Part shown: positions 22,288-32,920 of the stretch, in pieces
Numbering within the stretch: the stretch's first letter is position 1
How the letters are laid out: each line of letters starts with the position of its first letter
NCBI GenBank assembly: GCA_010279815.1
Contig: QEOQ01000640.1
Coordinates: 722,117-786,116, forward strand
DNA length: 64,000 nucleotides
Source: Brachionus plicatilis
Taxonomy: Eukaryota > Rotifera > Eurotatoria > Ploima > Brachionidae
Direction: 5' to 3'
The notes under the pieces: model-generated
Databases searched by the model: none
Seen by the model: only the letters and a program-made list of their open reading frames with translations
What the model was told of the DNA's origin: nothing
Position numbers and translations under genes: made by a program

Positions 22288-22587
22288 TACTTTAAATTAA
22301 ACTCTCTTTAGACCATTTTAGTCCAATATAATAAAATAAAAGCAAATTAAAAAATTAATTTATTTAATTTCATTAACAGAGTCAGCAAATATTTTTTAAT
22401 CAAACATAAAAAACTTAAGAATTTGGTTTTTGATTTTTGAATTTAGTTTAATTTTGTAAAAATTAGAATCAATTTGTTGATAAAATTCGCTTGATTTTCC
22501 AGTTTGTTCAGTTACCTCTATTGTAATATTAGAAACCATAGATCTAAAGGCCTTTTTAAATAATTCATATAAATATTAGATAAATAT
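22288..22587. other. Serpin 2 downstream region
   Basis: An AT-rich 3' flank with candidate AATAAAA polyadenylation words near 22330. No gene. Confidence 0.4.
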
Positions 22588-23071
22588 TAGTGTTGGGATC
22601 CGTACAAGCGAACACTTAACCGACCAAAATTTTAAGAAACCGTGAGCGTTCCCGCAATAGCCGGCCAACTTTTTGGCCGGTCAGTTTGACGGTCAAAATT
22701 TTGGACCGTATAAAAATCCGAATTGACAAAAACGGGCGGTCATAAATACGGTCAACTTTTTTTGCAGAGAATTCTTAAACTTAATAAAATTTCTTAGGAA
22801 AAAGAAGAAGTTTTAAAAAATAAAATATGCTTTTTTTGAAAAAAATTAAATATTTTTTTCTTTATTTTTGCATAATTTAAAAAAATACATCCTCAAAAAA
22901 TTTCACGATTTAAATTACCTCCCGCCTAAAAGTTAGCCGTTTTTTTGACCGTCTTTTTTTTGGCCGTATCTTTTGGCGATCAAAAATCTTGACCGTCAAG
23001 CCGACCGGTCAAATGACCGCAAAAAACCGACCGTAAAATGGACTGGTTTTCTCTGACCGCATCCAACACTA
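22588..23071. mobile_element. hAT-like MITE with 8-bp target duplication
   Basis: The ends are TAGTGTTGGG... and ...CCAACACTA, flanked by exact ATAAATAT duplications at 22580-22587 and 23072-23079. Eight-base duplications and a TAGTGTTGG end are hAT features. The subterminal regions are packed with GACCG/CGGTC/GGCCG words in both orientations. At 484 bp with no ORF, it is non-autonomous. Confidence 0.85.
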
Positions 23072-23088
23072 ATAAATATTATAAATGT

Positions 23089-23217
23089 AGTTTGTTGCCC
23101 ATAACTTTAAGCACTTCAATTGCTGCTAGTGTGGGATCTGCTTCTGCAAACACTTCATCCTTGTTTGTTTGAATTGAAGTGCTTAAAGTCATGGGTATCG
23201 TACCATCAACAAACTAC
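23089..23217. repeat. Imperfect hairpin repeat
   Basis: TAGTTTGTTG..CCCATAACTTTAAGCACTTCAATT on the left is matched in inverted form by AATTGAAGTGCTTAAAGTCATGGG..CAACAAACTA on the right. The right arm carries about 11 extra bases. The loop is about 60 bases. It lies directly after the hAT MITE. Confidence 0.65.
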
Positions 23218-23604
23218 GTCAAAAAAACACAGCGCATCACAAGGTCGAGGAAAGACAACAAGCCAACGCTATAAAAACTGATATTAAAATATGAATATAC
23301 TGTTTGTTTTTTAAGCTAAAAAATTAAAAATAAATAATAAAGGGTATGGGGCAATATTGGTTGAAGATATGAAATGTGCCTCAGACATTTTTTTTTATAT
23401 ATTCTTATAAATTTGAATGTGCTGATTTAGAATTTGAGTAAATTAGCTAAATATAGTTGACTTTTTCATGATTTATAATCAGTCAAAGTTTTTACACATT
23501 TTAGCTGGGAATCTTACCTTTTAGTTCGGGTGTTTGTCTTTAAGATTCTCTTGTGTAAAATATCCCTAACTCATTTTTAATATATTGTAAAGAGACAAAA
23601 GATA

Positions 23605-24669
23605 TGGTAACCTAGTCTAAAGGGGTTATGGGTTAATAGGGTGAACGAATTTGAAAAACCCCTATATCTCCTTCATTTTTAAAGCTACTACCTAAAAAAA
23701 TATCTTGATATGTAGAACTCGAGGAGAGAAGTCGAATGATATGTGTGAAATATTTTTAGAAAAAATCGTTATATGCTTTTTTTTCTCTTAAAGTTCGACT
23801 ACGCTTAATGAGGTGAAAAAGCCTCGAATTAGTGATTCGGGAGAAGGGTGCTTTAAGGCCCTAGGTAATAATTAAGCTCTAACCTATTTCGCTTGTTAGA
23901 TTCAGCACATGCTAAAGTATCTAAGAGAATTTTTTTAGAATTTTAGGAAATATCCTTAGGGCTTCATCTAATGGGGTTTTTTTTAGGGCTTAAAAAGCTA
24001 AATAGATTTAACCCTATTAGTCAAAAAAATCACCCAATTAGTCCAAATAAGATTCTATTTAACCCATTTAACCGAATAAGACTTGAAAATGCAGTGACAC
24101 TATTTTTTATGATTAAAAAATAATGTAAAATTATATTCCCTCTCTAACTCTCAATTTTTTTTTTTTTAAAACCGAGTTTTTATTTCAAACATAAAAAAAG
24201 CAAATTGTTTAAAAATAAGCTTAAAATGTCACAGAACAAAGAAATCCAATCTAAAAAAAAATTATACTGTTCAAAATCTAAAAGATGCAATCAGTGAAGC
24301 TAAATAAGAACAAGAAGCGGTCAAAAAAGCTAAAAAAGGAACTGGAAGAGGAAGAGGACGACCACGAAAGCTTGTTGAAAGCAAATTAACATCAGATTAA
24401 AATGATAACTTATCAGAATCCGAAATATTGTGTAGCTCATGTGAAACAAAGATGGCTGAGAAGAAAGAGAACACGTCAAAATGGTAATCTTGTGAAGAGT
24501 GCTCAAATTGGGTTTGCTTTAGTTGTTTGCCAAAAGAAATAAATAAAGAATTTTTATGTGATGATTGTTAAGATTTTTGATTTATGACCATTTTTGAAGT
24601 TTTTGAACAAAATGGGTGTGAAATAATCAATAAAAAAAAATATGGTCACCCGGTTAGACTAGGTTACCG
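23605..24669 (+). mobile_element. TIR element with TA duplication, nested in the inverted structure
   Basis: The ends are TGGTAACCTAGTCTAA (23605) and, inverted, TTAGACTAGGTTACCG (to 24669), with TA on both sides (23603-23604, 24670-24671). It is 1065 bp long. It contains a degenerate plus-strand reading with AT-hook and zinc-finger features. The TA duplication suggests Tc1/mariner-like mobilisation, but no transposase core is seen. Confidence 0.7.
24226..24571 (+). pseudogene. Degenerate AT-hook plus PHD-like zinc-finger protein in the TIR element
   Basis: The start MSQNKEIQSKKKLYC is followed, after frame breaks, by GTGRGRGRPRKLVES, a classical GRPRK AT-hook with a Gly/Arg lead. Then come CSSCETKMAEKKENTSKW, a stop, and SCEECSNWVCFSCLPKEIN ending FLCDDC. 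The Cys pairs (CxxC...CxxC...CxxC...CxxC) and the W between them resemble a PHD finger. Two or more in-frame stops make it inactive now. Such DNA- or chromatin-binding modules occur in some DNA transposon proteins; the family here is unknown. Confidence 0.5.
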
Positions 24670-25345
24670 TATGTAAAAAAAGTATATTTGAAAAATTTTT
24701 GACTTTTATAGAACTAATAGGTAAGATTCCCAGCTAAAATGTGCTAAAACTTTGACTGATTATAAAGCATGAAAAAGTCAACAATATTGAGCTAATTTAC
24801 AAAAATTCTAGTGCAATTTTCTTTCTTTTTTAATTTAACTCGAATTTAATATAATTTTTTGTATTTTTGCCTATGGGGCTTTAAACTAATAAATAATAAT
24901 AATAATAAATTCTAAATCAGCACATTCAAATTTAAATATAAAATAAAAATTATTTAGAAAATATAATAATATATATAATTATATAAAAAAAATGTCTAAG
25001 GCACATTTCATATCTTCAACCAATAATGCCTCATATCCTTTATTGTCTAAGAGAAAAACTTGCAAAATCAGATGATTTTTTTGTAACAAGTAAAATTAAT
25101 TCAATTTGATTAAGATTTGTATCAACAATAAGTGAAGACATGTACATTCAAAGAGACTTTGATTTAACTCATTTTTTCCATTAATGGGTTTTAAAAGCAT
25201 TTTAAAAACTTAATTTAATTAACAAATGATATAATTTTTCGTCTTCTTTTTATTTTTCGTTGAAAAAAATATTTTTTAAACCCATAAGTGGAAAAAATGA
25301 GTTGAACAGTATATTCATATTTTAATTTCAGTTTTTATTTAAAAT

Positions 25346-25577
25346 GAATCCGTGAGTTTCATGTAGCAATTTGCAAATATCTTCTTACATTCTTCTTTTG
25401 TGAAATTTTTATTTTCATTTTCAACTGTATTCAAAATTATGAATTTTTGAACTGAGTTAAATATTTTATTTTTATATTTTCGAAAGCTTTTATATGTTCA
25501 AGACTCTCATATCCAAATTCTATAAGCTTTCGGATTTTAAATATTGCTTTCTGGCGTTTTGATTTAAAATTTTAAGA
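25346..25577. other. AT-rich spacer
   Basis: Nothing recognised. Confidence 0.4.
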
Positions 25578-26660
25578 GACAATTGGTGAGGAATAACATT
25601 GCTATAAATAGCAAGCAAGGCGTTCTGCAGCATAATCCCGGAAAGAATTAGGAAATCCTTGGAGGTTATACTTAGAGAAGAACAAGCAGTATTTAGACAA
25701 GGCAGTGGATGCATAGACCAGAATTTTACACTTAGGAACATCATGGAACAAAGTCTGGAATGGAAAAGCCCCCTGTATCTTATCTCCATTAACTTCAAGA
25801 AAGCCTTTGATAGCATACAAAGAGAAAACTTGTGGGCCATATTAAAATCTTGTGGCCTGCCACAGATGATTGCTAACTTGATAAAATTCTTATACGAGAA
25901 ATTCGAGTGTAGCTTGATTCTGTAAAAAGCACAATCTGAGGGCTTCAAAGTGTGTACAGGACGAAGTCATGAAGAAAACAACTGTAAGTGCGAGGGTATT
26001 AAATGGGGATTAATAGCAAAGCTAGAAGACTTTGACTTTGCGATTGATCTGGTGCTATTATCAAAAACAGAAGCATATGTTTTTGCATATGTAGACATAA
26101 GATTTGGCGAACAATGCTAAACCAACAGGGCTCGAAATTAAATGGGCCAAAACGATATTTATGTGCATAAACACCAAATTGGATACCCGGATCACCATCG
26201 ATGTTACACAAATCGAGTGTATAAGTGAATCCACATACTTAGGAAGCATTATCAGAATAGCGCTAGGAACACACATTAAGAAAAGACTTGCCAAAGCAAA
26301 GAGTGCTTTTGCTAGACTTCGACCAGCATAGAAATCAAACTTAAACAATATAACAGTGTAGTAAAAGTAACACTGATGAACGGAAGTGAATGTTGGGGAT
26401 GTGTGAATCTGACAGGACAAGCCTTAACACCTTCCACACTGGAAGTCAGCGGATGATTCAGTGACAATAGCCTGAGACATTTTCAAATTTGCACCTATAT
26501 ATAAAAAAGGACGACCAGCAGTAACATCAAGGTCTTTAATAACTTAAGTGTTCACCTAAAAGGAAATGATATGGGGACAAGCAATAGTAAGGCAAAAGAT
26601 CGACCTGAGTGAAAATCAAAAGTAATGACCCTATGCTCCATAAGGAGTGACTGAGAAAAA
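25578..26660 (+). mobile_element. RTE-like LINE fragment (reverse transcriptase, degenerate)
   Basis: The + strand reads GITLL.IASKAFCSIIPERI then REEQAVFRQGSGCIDQNFTL, LYLISINFKKAFDSIQRENL (motif A) and LWAILKSCGLPQMIANLIKF. A DFDFAIDLVLLS stretch replaces motif C, with the first Asp of the catalytic pair changed. GLEIKWAKTIFM, ESTYLGSIIR and LAKAKSAFARLRP follow. A GRPAV..W/..A end lies before 26660. The phrase order matches RTE-clade ORF2. It has many stops and frameshifts and is inactive. Confidence 0.8.
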
Positions 26661-26889
26661 AAAATAAAAAATTCACTTTAGAAATATTTTTTTATTGAAC
26701 TTGAATTATTTAAATTAAAGAAAATAATTTAAATTTAAAATTTATTTTTTTATTTGGCCAATCAATTTTGAATTAAAAAAAAAAATATAAAAATATGAAG
26801 TAATAATTAAGATTAATTTTGTATTAAAAAAGTAAATTTTGGACTTTAATTTTTTAATAAAACAACCATGATTTTTTTTTGTTTTATTA

Positions 26890-27230
26890 ATTAATTTTGA
26901 ATGATGAACAGTCTCCAATCTGATTTAGAGTCACTGGCCGAATCGTGTTGGACATGGATGATGGAAGCAAACGGGAGCAAGATTAAGATTATGAATATCG
27001 GCAGCAACGAGTGTATAGCAATAATCAGATCATAAACGCTAAAAAGAAGCACGGCTCTCATATTAAGCTCCAAAACACCTCCAAAGAACGCAACCTGGGC
27101 ATCATTATCGGGTCACTCTGCATTAAAAGCCAATAAAGTTCTAGGCATTCTTAAACATACTTATTTGCTTGCCGACACCAATTTCATGTATAAAAAAATA
27201 AAGTTTTATAACAATAAAGAATCTCTTAAA
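26890..27230 (+). mobile_element. Short LINE ORF2 C-terminal fragment
   Basis: In shifting frames it reads KLQNTSKERNLGIIIG, then KANKVLGILKHTYLLAD, then MYKKIKFYNN, matching the ERDLGVxIS ... ANKVLGMIKRTF ... LYKSL block that follows RT in jockey/CR1-type LINEs. No complete frame. Confidence 0.6.
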
Positions 27231-27504
27231 AATGTCTTGAATTTTAAGACAAATTCTAAAATTAAAGTCATAATCTGGACTTTAGATTTAGAATAAAAAA
27301 TTTTAAGTTATGACTTGGATTTTAGAAATGAATAAAAGAAATTAAAGTCATAATCTTGACTTAAAAAGAACTCTAATACAAGGTTATAATTATGAGTTCA
27401 TTTAATTAAATTTATCTTTTTATTCAAATTAATCTAAAGTTATCCGATTAATGAAATTTTTTTGAAAAAATTTGCAAAATCAACCAGATATTTTTTTAAA
27501 AGAA

Positions 27505-28000
27505 TATTTTTTCCGCACAAAGAAAAATCTTTTCAACACAAAAAAAATCTGTTCAGCACAAAGACCGAAAATCAAAAATCTCTTATCAGCACCAACAATC
27601 TAATGAGTCTAAAAAAGCTTTTTAGCACAAAAATTTTGTGTTTAAACCATAATTTTATTTAAATAAAAAAAATGCAAAATATTTATTTAATTTTTAAATT
27701 AAGTCAAATTTAATGCCTGGAATGCCACCTTTCAGCCAATTTGTTCCTCCCTCTTTTTTATATATATTTTGGAATGTATTTTTTGTTAACTCATTTGTTG
27801 ATAAAGCAAATTTTGAAATTTTTCTTTTTTAATTTCAAATACAAAAAATTCATGCAAAATAAAATTATTGTTTAAACACAAAATTTTTGTGCTCTAAAGC
27901 TTTTTTAGATGATTTAAATTTTTTGTGCTGAAAAGAGGGGCCTTTGTGCTGATCAGATTTTTTTTGCGCTAAAAAGATTTTTGTTTGTGCGGAAAAAGGA
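27505..28000. repeat. Foldback element with TTCAGCACAAA repeats
   Basis: The arms at about 27505-27660 and 27845-28000 are inverted copies. They start TTTTCCGCACAAA and share AAAAAAGCTTT..AGCACAAAAATTTTGTGTTTAAAC. Inside each arm a CAGCACAAA/AACACAAA word recurs several times. The open frame at 27462-27662 is a by-product of this repeat and not a gene. Confidence 0.7.
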
Positions 28001-28118
28001 GACCATTTTTTAAATAGAAGACGAAAACCGTTAAATTAACCATTTCGTTCAAATCAAAAGTCCGAATTGTGTATTTAAGTTAAGTAATCAGTTAAATGCG
28101 GTTTAGTAATCAGGAAAC

Positions 28119-28745
28119 CGTATATTATAAAATTTTTAAACTATGAAATTTTCATATAAATTGTATAAATGGAATGTTTTTTTCGTCTTTATATATTAAT
28201 TTTCATACAATTTTCAAAACATGATTAAAAAGCGATAGTTCATATTTATTTAAAAAAATATAAATTTGAGTTTCTCTTGCAATCTTATTACATTGAAAAG
28301 ACTAGACTGTTTTAAGCTTAGAATATTTAGTTTTTTTTGTTTATCTAATAATAATTATAAAAACCACTAAATGCAACATTGATTTGATCCGAAAAATCGA
28401 CCATTAGCTCGATCATGGTTCGATTTACCCGTACTTTTCTGTCCTGGACTTTTATGAGTATTTTTTTCTGAAGGTACTAGATCCTTGATTTTCCACAATT
28501 TATTTATTTCATGGTCAATTTTAGTTTAGTCTTATCTTGATACAAATAGTTGAGGAATTAAAAAAGTTATGTTGAATGAAGAAATTTCTTCATTCTCCAC
28601 CGTATATTATAAAATTATTAAACTATGAAGTTTTCATATGAATTCTAAAAATGGAAATTTTTTTTCGTCTTTATATATTAACTATATTAAATATACGTTA
28701 TATAATAATTTTCATAAAATTTTCAAAACATGAATAAAAAGCCAA
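28119..28745 (+). repeat. Direct repeat pair
   Basis: ACCGTATATTATAAAATT..TAAACTATGAA..TTTTCATAT and TTCGTCTTTATATATTAA occur at 28119-28225 and again at 28600-28720, about 480 bp apart, with scattered differences. The function is unknown. Confidence 0.55.
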
Positions 28746-28784
28746 AGTCCATGAAGTGAATATCATTAAAAGTGAATAAAAAGC

Positions 28785-28875
28785 GATAGTGTCTAGAGAC
28801 GTGGAACAATAGACCTCACTCTATTGCACCTACATTCGTCCACATCTGGAGTTTATAACTATAACGTAGAAAATT
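28785..28875 (+). mobile_element. Tiny LINE ORF2 fragment
   Basis: It reads SLYCTYIRPHLEF, the conserved LYxSLVRPHLEY motif of jockey/CR1-like ORF2 C-termini. Only about 30 codons are recognisable. Confidence 0.45.
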
Positions 28876-29189
28876 TTTCTTAAAACCCATTCTTTCAAAA
28901 AAAATTTTATATTAATTTAAAATTTTATAAAATTTAGTAAAAAGAATTTTAGAAATTTTAGAAAATTTTTTACCTTAATGAAAGTCTCCATCGCTGCCGA
29001 ATGTACTTCTAAGCTCCTTAGTCGATTATATGGTGGATATCTTCGCAAAAGTAAAAAATAGAAAAAAGAATATAAAAGAGAGCACAATGTGAATAATAAT
29101 TATTGAAATTAAAAAAAATCAACATTTCAAATTAAATAGAAAAAACTTAAACTTTGTCTTATTTAATACATTTTATTTTTTTAACTTTT

Positions 29190-29240
29190 TTTTTTACATC
29201 GCCTTTAAAGCTTTCATTGAAATAAATAAATATATTAATA
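29190..29240 (+). mobile_element. LINE 3' tail
   Basis: TTTTACATCGCCTTTAAAGC then TTTCATTGAAATAAATAAAT: the same tail type as 20301-20358 with a decayed hairpin. Confidence 0.55.
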
Positions 29241-30460
29241 AAAATTTTTTACATTTTAATGATATATTGGAATTCATTAGGGAGAAAGAAAGGATAAGTT
29301 TATGGAATTTTTATACAAAAATTATATTACTTAATATTCCTTTCTAAAAATTTGATTGTTACTTCAGCATTTGATAATTTAGTCTCCAAATCATGAATAA
29401 CTTGGTCCTTTTTTTAACAATTCTGACATGTTAATTGAGTTTTGCTTTGGACAAAAATTTTCAAGCACATGCTTTTTTTGAATATTATCTTTGATTTTTT
29501 GTGTCTTTGAACTAAAAGTATTGTCAACAGAACATGTAGCATCATCTTCACTAAAAAATGTTCGTGAACATTTTTTTTTTGACCCTTAATAAAATCAAAT
29601 AAAAATAAACCAAAACTGAAAAAAAGATATTCTTTTTATCGTGACAGAGGCTTGTTGATTATTATTACCAAATAAGGTTTCGTAATTCTAATCTAGCTAC
29701 ATAATTTGAACACGATCTGGGTGAATTTCACAGAGAAACTAAAGGAAATTTTGAATCAATAATTAAAAACTTTTTTAGATAACATTAGCTATCATTTTTA
29801 AAAAATTTTTTTGTTTGACGTTTATTACAGAACCTTTTTCTTAATTTGGTAGACAAGTTTTTCTGGCGATGTAAAAATAGCTGGCAAATGGCTTGATGGT
29901 TCTGTGCATGCCATTCTTTCCTAAATAAGGACAAATGAACACTTGAGTGACAATAAATCCCATTCCAATTGAAGCAAAAACATTTACACCACGAGCAAGG
30001 CAAGATGAAGAATCCGAAAATAGACTTTTACTTGTCGTTAAAAGAAGAAGTGATTTAAATATTAATAAATCAATAAGTAAAATTTATTAATATTTATATA
30101 ATTAAAAATTATGTATTAAAAAGCATTGGAAAAAAAACGAAAAAATTAAAATTAAAAAGAGCTCAATTTAATTTTCTTCAGAGCACACTAATTAATTGTT
30201 TTTTAGAACATAAATTTTGAGAGAACAATTAATCATTTATAGCACGATTCCTCAAAAATATTCTAATTATAAAATCCAACAAAAAATTCCAAAATATGTA
30301 TTTTTTCATTAAAATTATGAATGTAGAAGAAAAAGAAGAAAATTAAAATTTTTCAATAAAATCGCAAATTTTTAAAATTACTCTAAAAATATTTGTATTT
30401 AAACCGAAAATATTTTGACTCTTATCAGAATAATAAAATATTTAAGAATTTTTAGAAAAA
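29241..30460. other. Intergenic; one uncharacterised Cys/His-rich open frame
   Basis: On the minus strand about 30003-29785 reads CSWCKCFCFNWNGIYC then HSSVHLSLF..KEWHAQNHQAIC. Spaced Cys and His residues could be a relic of a zinc-binding domain, but there is no family I recognise and no upstream extension. The block 30315-30430 resembles the upstream region of serpin 2. Confidence 0.3.
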
Positions 30461-30521
30461 ATGTCATCATCAAATTCATTGCACAGCTTTGCCCACAAAC
30501 TTTTCAACCAACTAAATGATG
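30461..30521 (+). pseudogene. Lone serpin exon 1 with intact donor
   Basis: ATG opens MSSSNSLHSFAHKLFNQLND, ending in phase 1 before GGTAAGG, a good donor site. It is clearly a serpin first exon and carries its own upstream block like serpin 2, but no body exon follows before serpin 3 exon 1 at 31674. It could splice in frame to the serpin 3 body exon at 31796 as an alternative first exon, or be the remnant of a deleted serpin. Confidence 0.65.
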
Positions 30522-31673
30522 GTAAGGGTCTTTAAAAAATAATTTAATTTATTTCAGGAAAAATAAAATTTTTAATATTATTTCGCTAAATGAAACACAT
30601 TCAAATTTACATATTAGAAAAATACAGTACAAAATATCTGTAAAGTATTTGTTTGACACAAATATCTTATAAAAAATAAGCTCATTAATAACCAAATATT
30701 TTTAAGAGCAAAGGATCATAACAAAAAGGTAAGGTTTTCCACAATTTATTTTCCTCAATAAGTATGTCTTCAATGGAGTTAATCTCGTAATTTTTTTGTT
30801 AATTTGCTTGGCTAGTAAAATTTCTATCAAATTCAAGAATCTTTAAATTTTGAGCATTTTGGACCAATTTTATTAATTATTAAGCCTATTAGTATAGTAA
30901 TTAACGAAGCACAAAATGAATCATTTTTTTAAATTATGTTTTTCAAAATAATTAAATAATTAAGGTGTTTTTAGAATATTAAATTCGATACAACTCCAAA
31001 AAGTTTCTTTTAGCCCCTTGCACTTACATTTTTTATTTATTTGAATTTTATTTTTTTACTATAAGGCTACAAGAATTAATTTAAATAATCAATTGAACTA
31101 AATTTTTGGTTTAAATTACAGCTTTTTTAAAAAGAAAAACGCAATATTTATATAAAGTTGCACCCTCTTTTCAACAGGTAAATCTAAATTTTTAAATTTA
31201 CTCATCAAACATTAACTTAATTGATTTTTAAAATGAATCATTATTTAAATCAAATTTATAAATAATGATAATTAATCATTCATCCTATTTAAGCTTTGAA
31301 ACTTTAAAACATATTCGTTCATTCACTTTATATTAAAAGAAAGCTTAAGTTAATTTTTTTTATCAGACTAAAAATTAGTAAAATTTACGATTTATTTACT
31401 CTAGATTAGATAAAAGCCTTTAATTTTTGCAAAATTTTTCATGAAAAAGAGATTAATTTTTTTGATTAGGTTAAATGAAATTTTTTGAATATTTGAGATT
31501 TATTATGAAATTCATTTTTTAAATTATGATTGCAAGCAAAAAGTAATTTATCAAATTATAATTTAAAAAAACACTAATATTTTACATCTACTCAGAAAAA
31601 TAATCCTATTTAAGTCGAAAATTTTTTTATTTTAGCAAAAAAAATCCCAAAATTTAGATTTTTTCAACAAAAA
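30522..31673. other. Upstream region of serpin 3
   Basis: AT-rich with no ORF. The last ~150 bases (about 31515-31673) are closely matched by 53290-53440 upstream of serpin 4, including a TATA-like CCTATTTAAGTCGAA 50-75 bases before the ATG. Confidence 0.5.
31600..31640 (+). promoter_or_regulatory. Candidate core promoter of serpin 3
   Basis: A CCTATTTAAGTCGAA block about 60 bases before the ATG is conserved at serpin 4 (about 53370-53386). Variants (ATTTAAATCGAAAA, ATTTAAACCGAAAA) sit at the same place before serpin 2 and the lone exon 1. Conservation amid otherwise drifting AT-rich DNA suggests a TATA/initiator region. This is inferred, not shown. Confidence 0.4.
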
Positions 31674-32920
31674 ATGTCATTATCAGACTCATTAAACAGC
31701 TTTACCCACAAACTTTTCAACCAACTAAATGCTGGGAAAGGTATATTTTACAGAATTTGATTAATTCAGAGCATAATTTAATTATCTTTTTTAAGATGAT
31801 AATTTTTTCATATCACCATTTAGCATTTCGACTGCATTGGCTATGTGCTATGCTGGAGCCAAATGTGAAACAGCTTCACAATTAAAAGATTTATTGAGCT
31901 TGACAAATTTGGATGATGAAAAAATTTTGAGTCTGAATCAAGAATTGATTTCCAGTGTTAATAACTTGAGTGGAGACGTTGTCATCAAAACTGCAAATAA
32001 ACTTTATCCAAAACAAAGTTATGAAATTTTGAGTAAATATCTTAGCTTGGTGCAAAAAAATTTTCATGCTGATGTTGAAAGTTTGAACTACGACAATGCT
32101 GAAGAATCTGCCAATACAATAAATGGTTGGGTATCAGAACAAACAAATGATAAAATACGCAATTTAATAGATCCAAACAGCATCAATGGCCTAACTAGGT
32201 TGATTTTAGTGAATGCAATTTATTTTAAAGGAAATTGGGATCTCAAGTTTGATTCTAATCTTACCACTGAAAAAGATTTCCATTTGGCAGATGGCTCAAC
32301 TAAAAAAGTGCAAATGATGAAAAGCAACAAAAAGTTTAGGTACATCTATAAACCAGCGCAAATTGATGCTGACATTTGTGAATTACCTTATACTGGCCAG
32401 AATATTTCAATGACAATTATTCTGCCTCATCAAGGACACTCTTTGGAACAAGTTGAAAAACAACTGAATGATTCAGTTTTACACCAAATAATGACTTTGG
32501 AAATACCAAAGGAAAAAATAAATCTTCAAGTACCTAAATTCAAGCTTGAATTTAAAACAGAAGTAATTTTAATCTTAAAAAAAATCTTAGTTTGGAATTT
32601 TAAGAAATTGTTTTTAGTTGTCTAATCATTTTAAAAGTATGGGAGCAAATTTACCTTTTGATGAATCAAGGGCAGACTTCAGTGGTATCACAAGCGATCC
32701 TCAGGGTTTGTACATTTCTGAGGTAGTGCATCAAGCTGTCGTTGAGGTCAACGAAGAGGGAACTGAAGCTGCTGCTGCTACTGGTGTAATTATGATGACA
32801 AGAATGGCTATAATGCTAGAACCAGCAAATTTCATCTGCGATAGACCATTTTTGTTCTTAATCCACGAAAAAAAACAAAATTCAATCTTATTTTTTGGAA
32901 AGTATACAAAGCCAGAATAA
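31674..32920 (+). CDS. Serpin 3
   Basis: Exons are 31674-31740, 31796-32562 and 32618-32920, giving 378 aa with no signal peptide. The body exon and 55-nt intron 2 match serpin 2 almost base for base. Differences appear abruptly just past the hinge codons (EEGTEAAAATGV). The loop reads GVIMMTR|MAIMLEPANF, which puts Arg at P1 as in serpin 1 and suggests a trypsin-like target. Synonymous as well as replacement differences from serpin 2 continue from there to the stop, so the 3' segment has a separate history from the body. Confidence 0.88.

Larger units (their letters stand above)
23270..25345. mobile_element. Large composite inverted-repeat structure
   Basis: The outermost arms pair 23274-23308 with 25306-25340 (ACTG.TATTAAAATATGAATA). 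A second pair of arms, 23336-23528 with 24708-25046, shares TATTGGTTGAAGATATGAAA, GAATGTGCTGATTTAGAATT and a CAGTCAAAGTTTT..CACATTTTAGCTGGGAATC block. The right arm is interrupted by extra AT-rich and ATT-repeat DNA, and there is a further small foldback at 25157-25190/25274-25305. A separate TIR element (23605-24669) occupies the centre. Whether this is one decayed transposon or layered insertions is unclear. Confidence 0.65.

Noticed and set aside
27462..27662. 66-aa open frame rich in Lys, Phe and FSTK repeats
   Set aside because: It arises from the CAGCACAAA repeats of a foldback element and has no start context or protein likeness.
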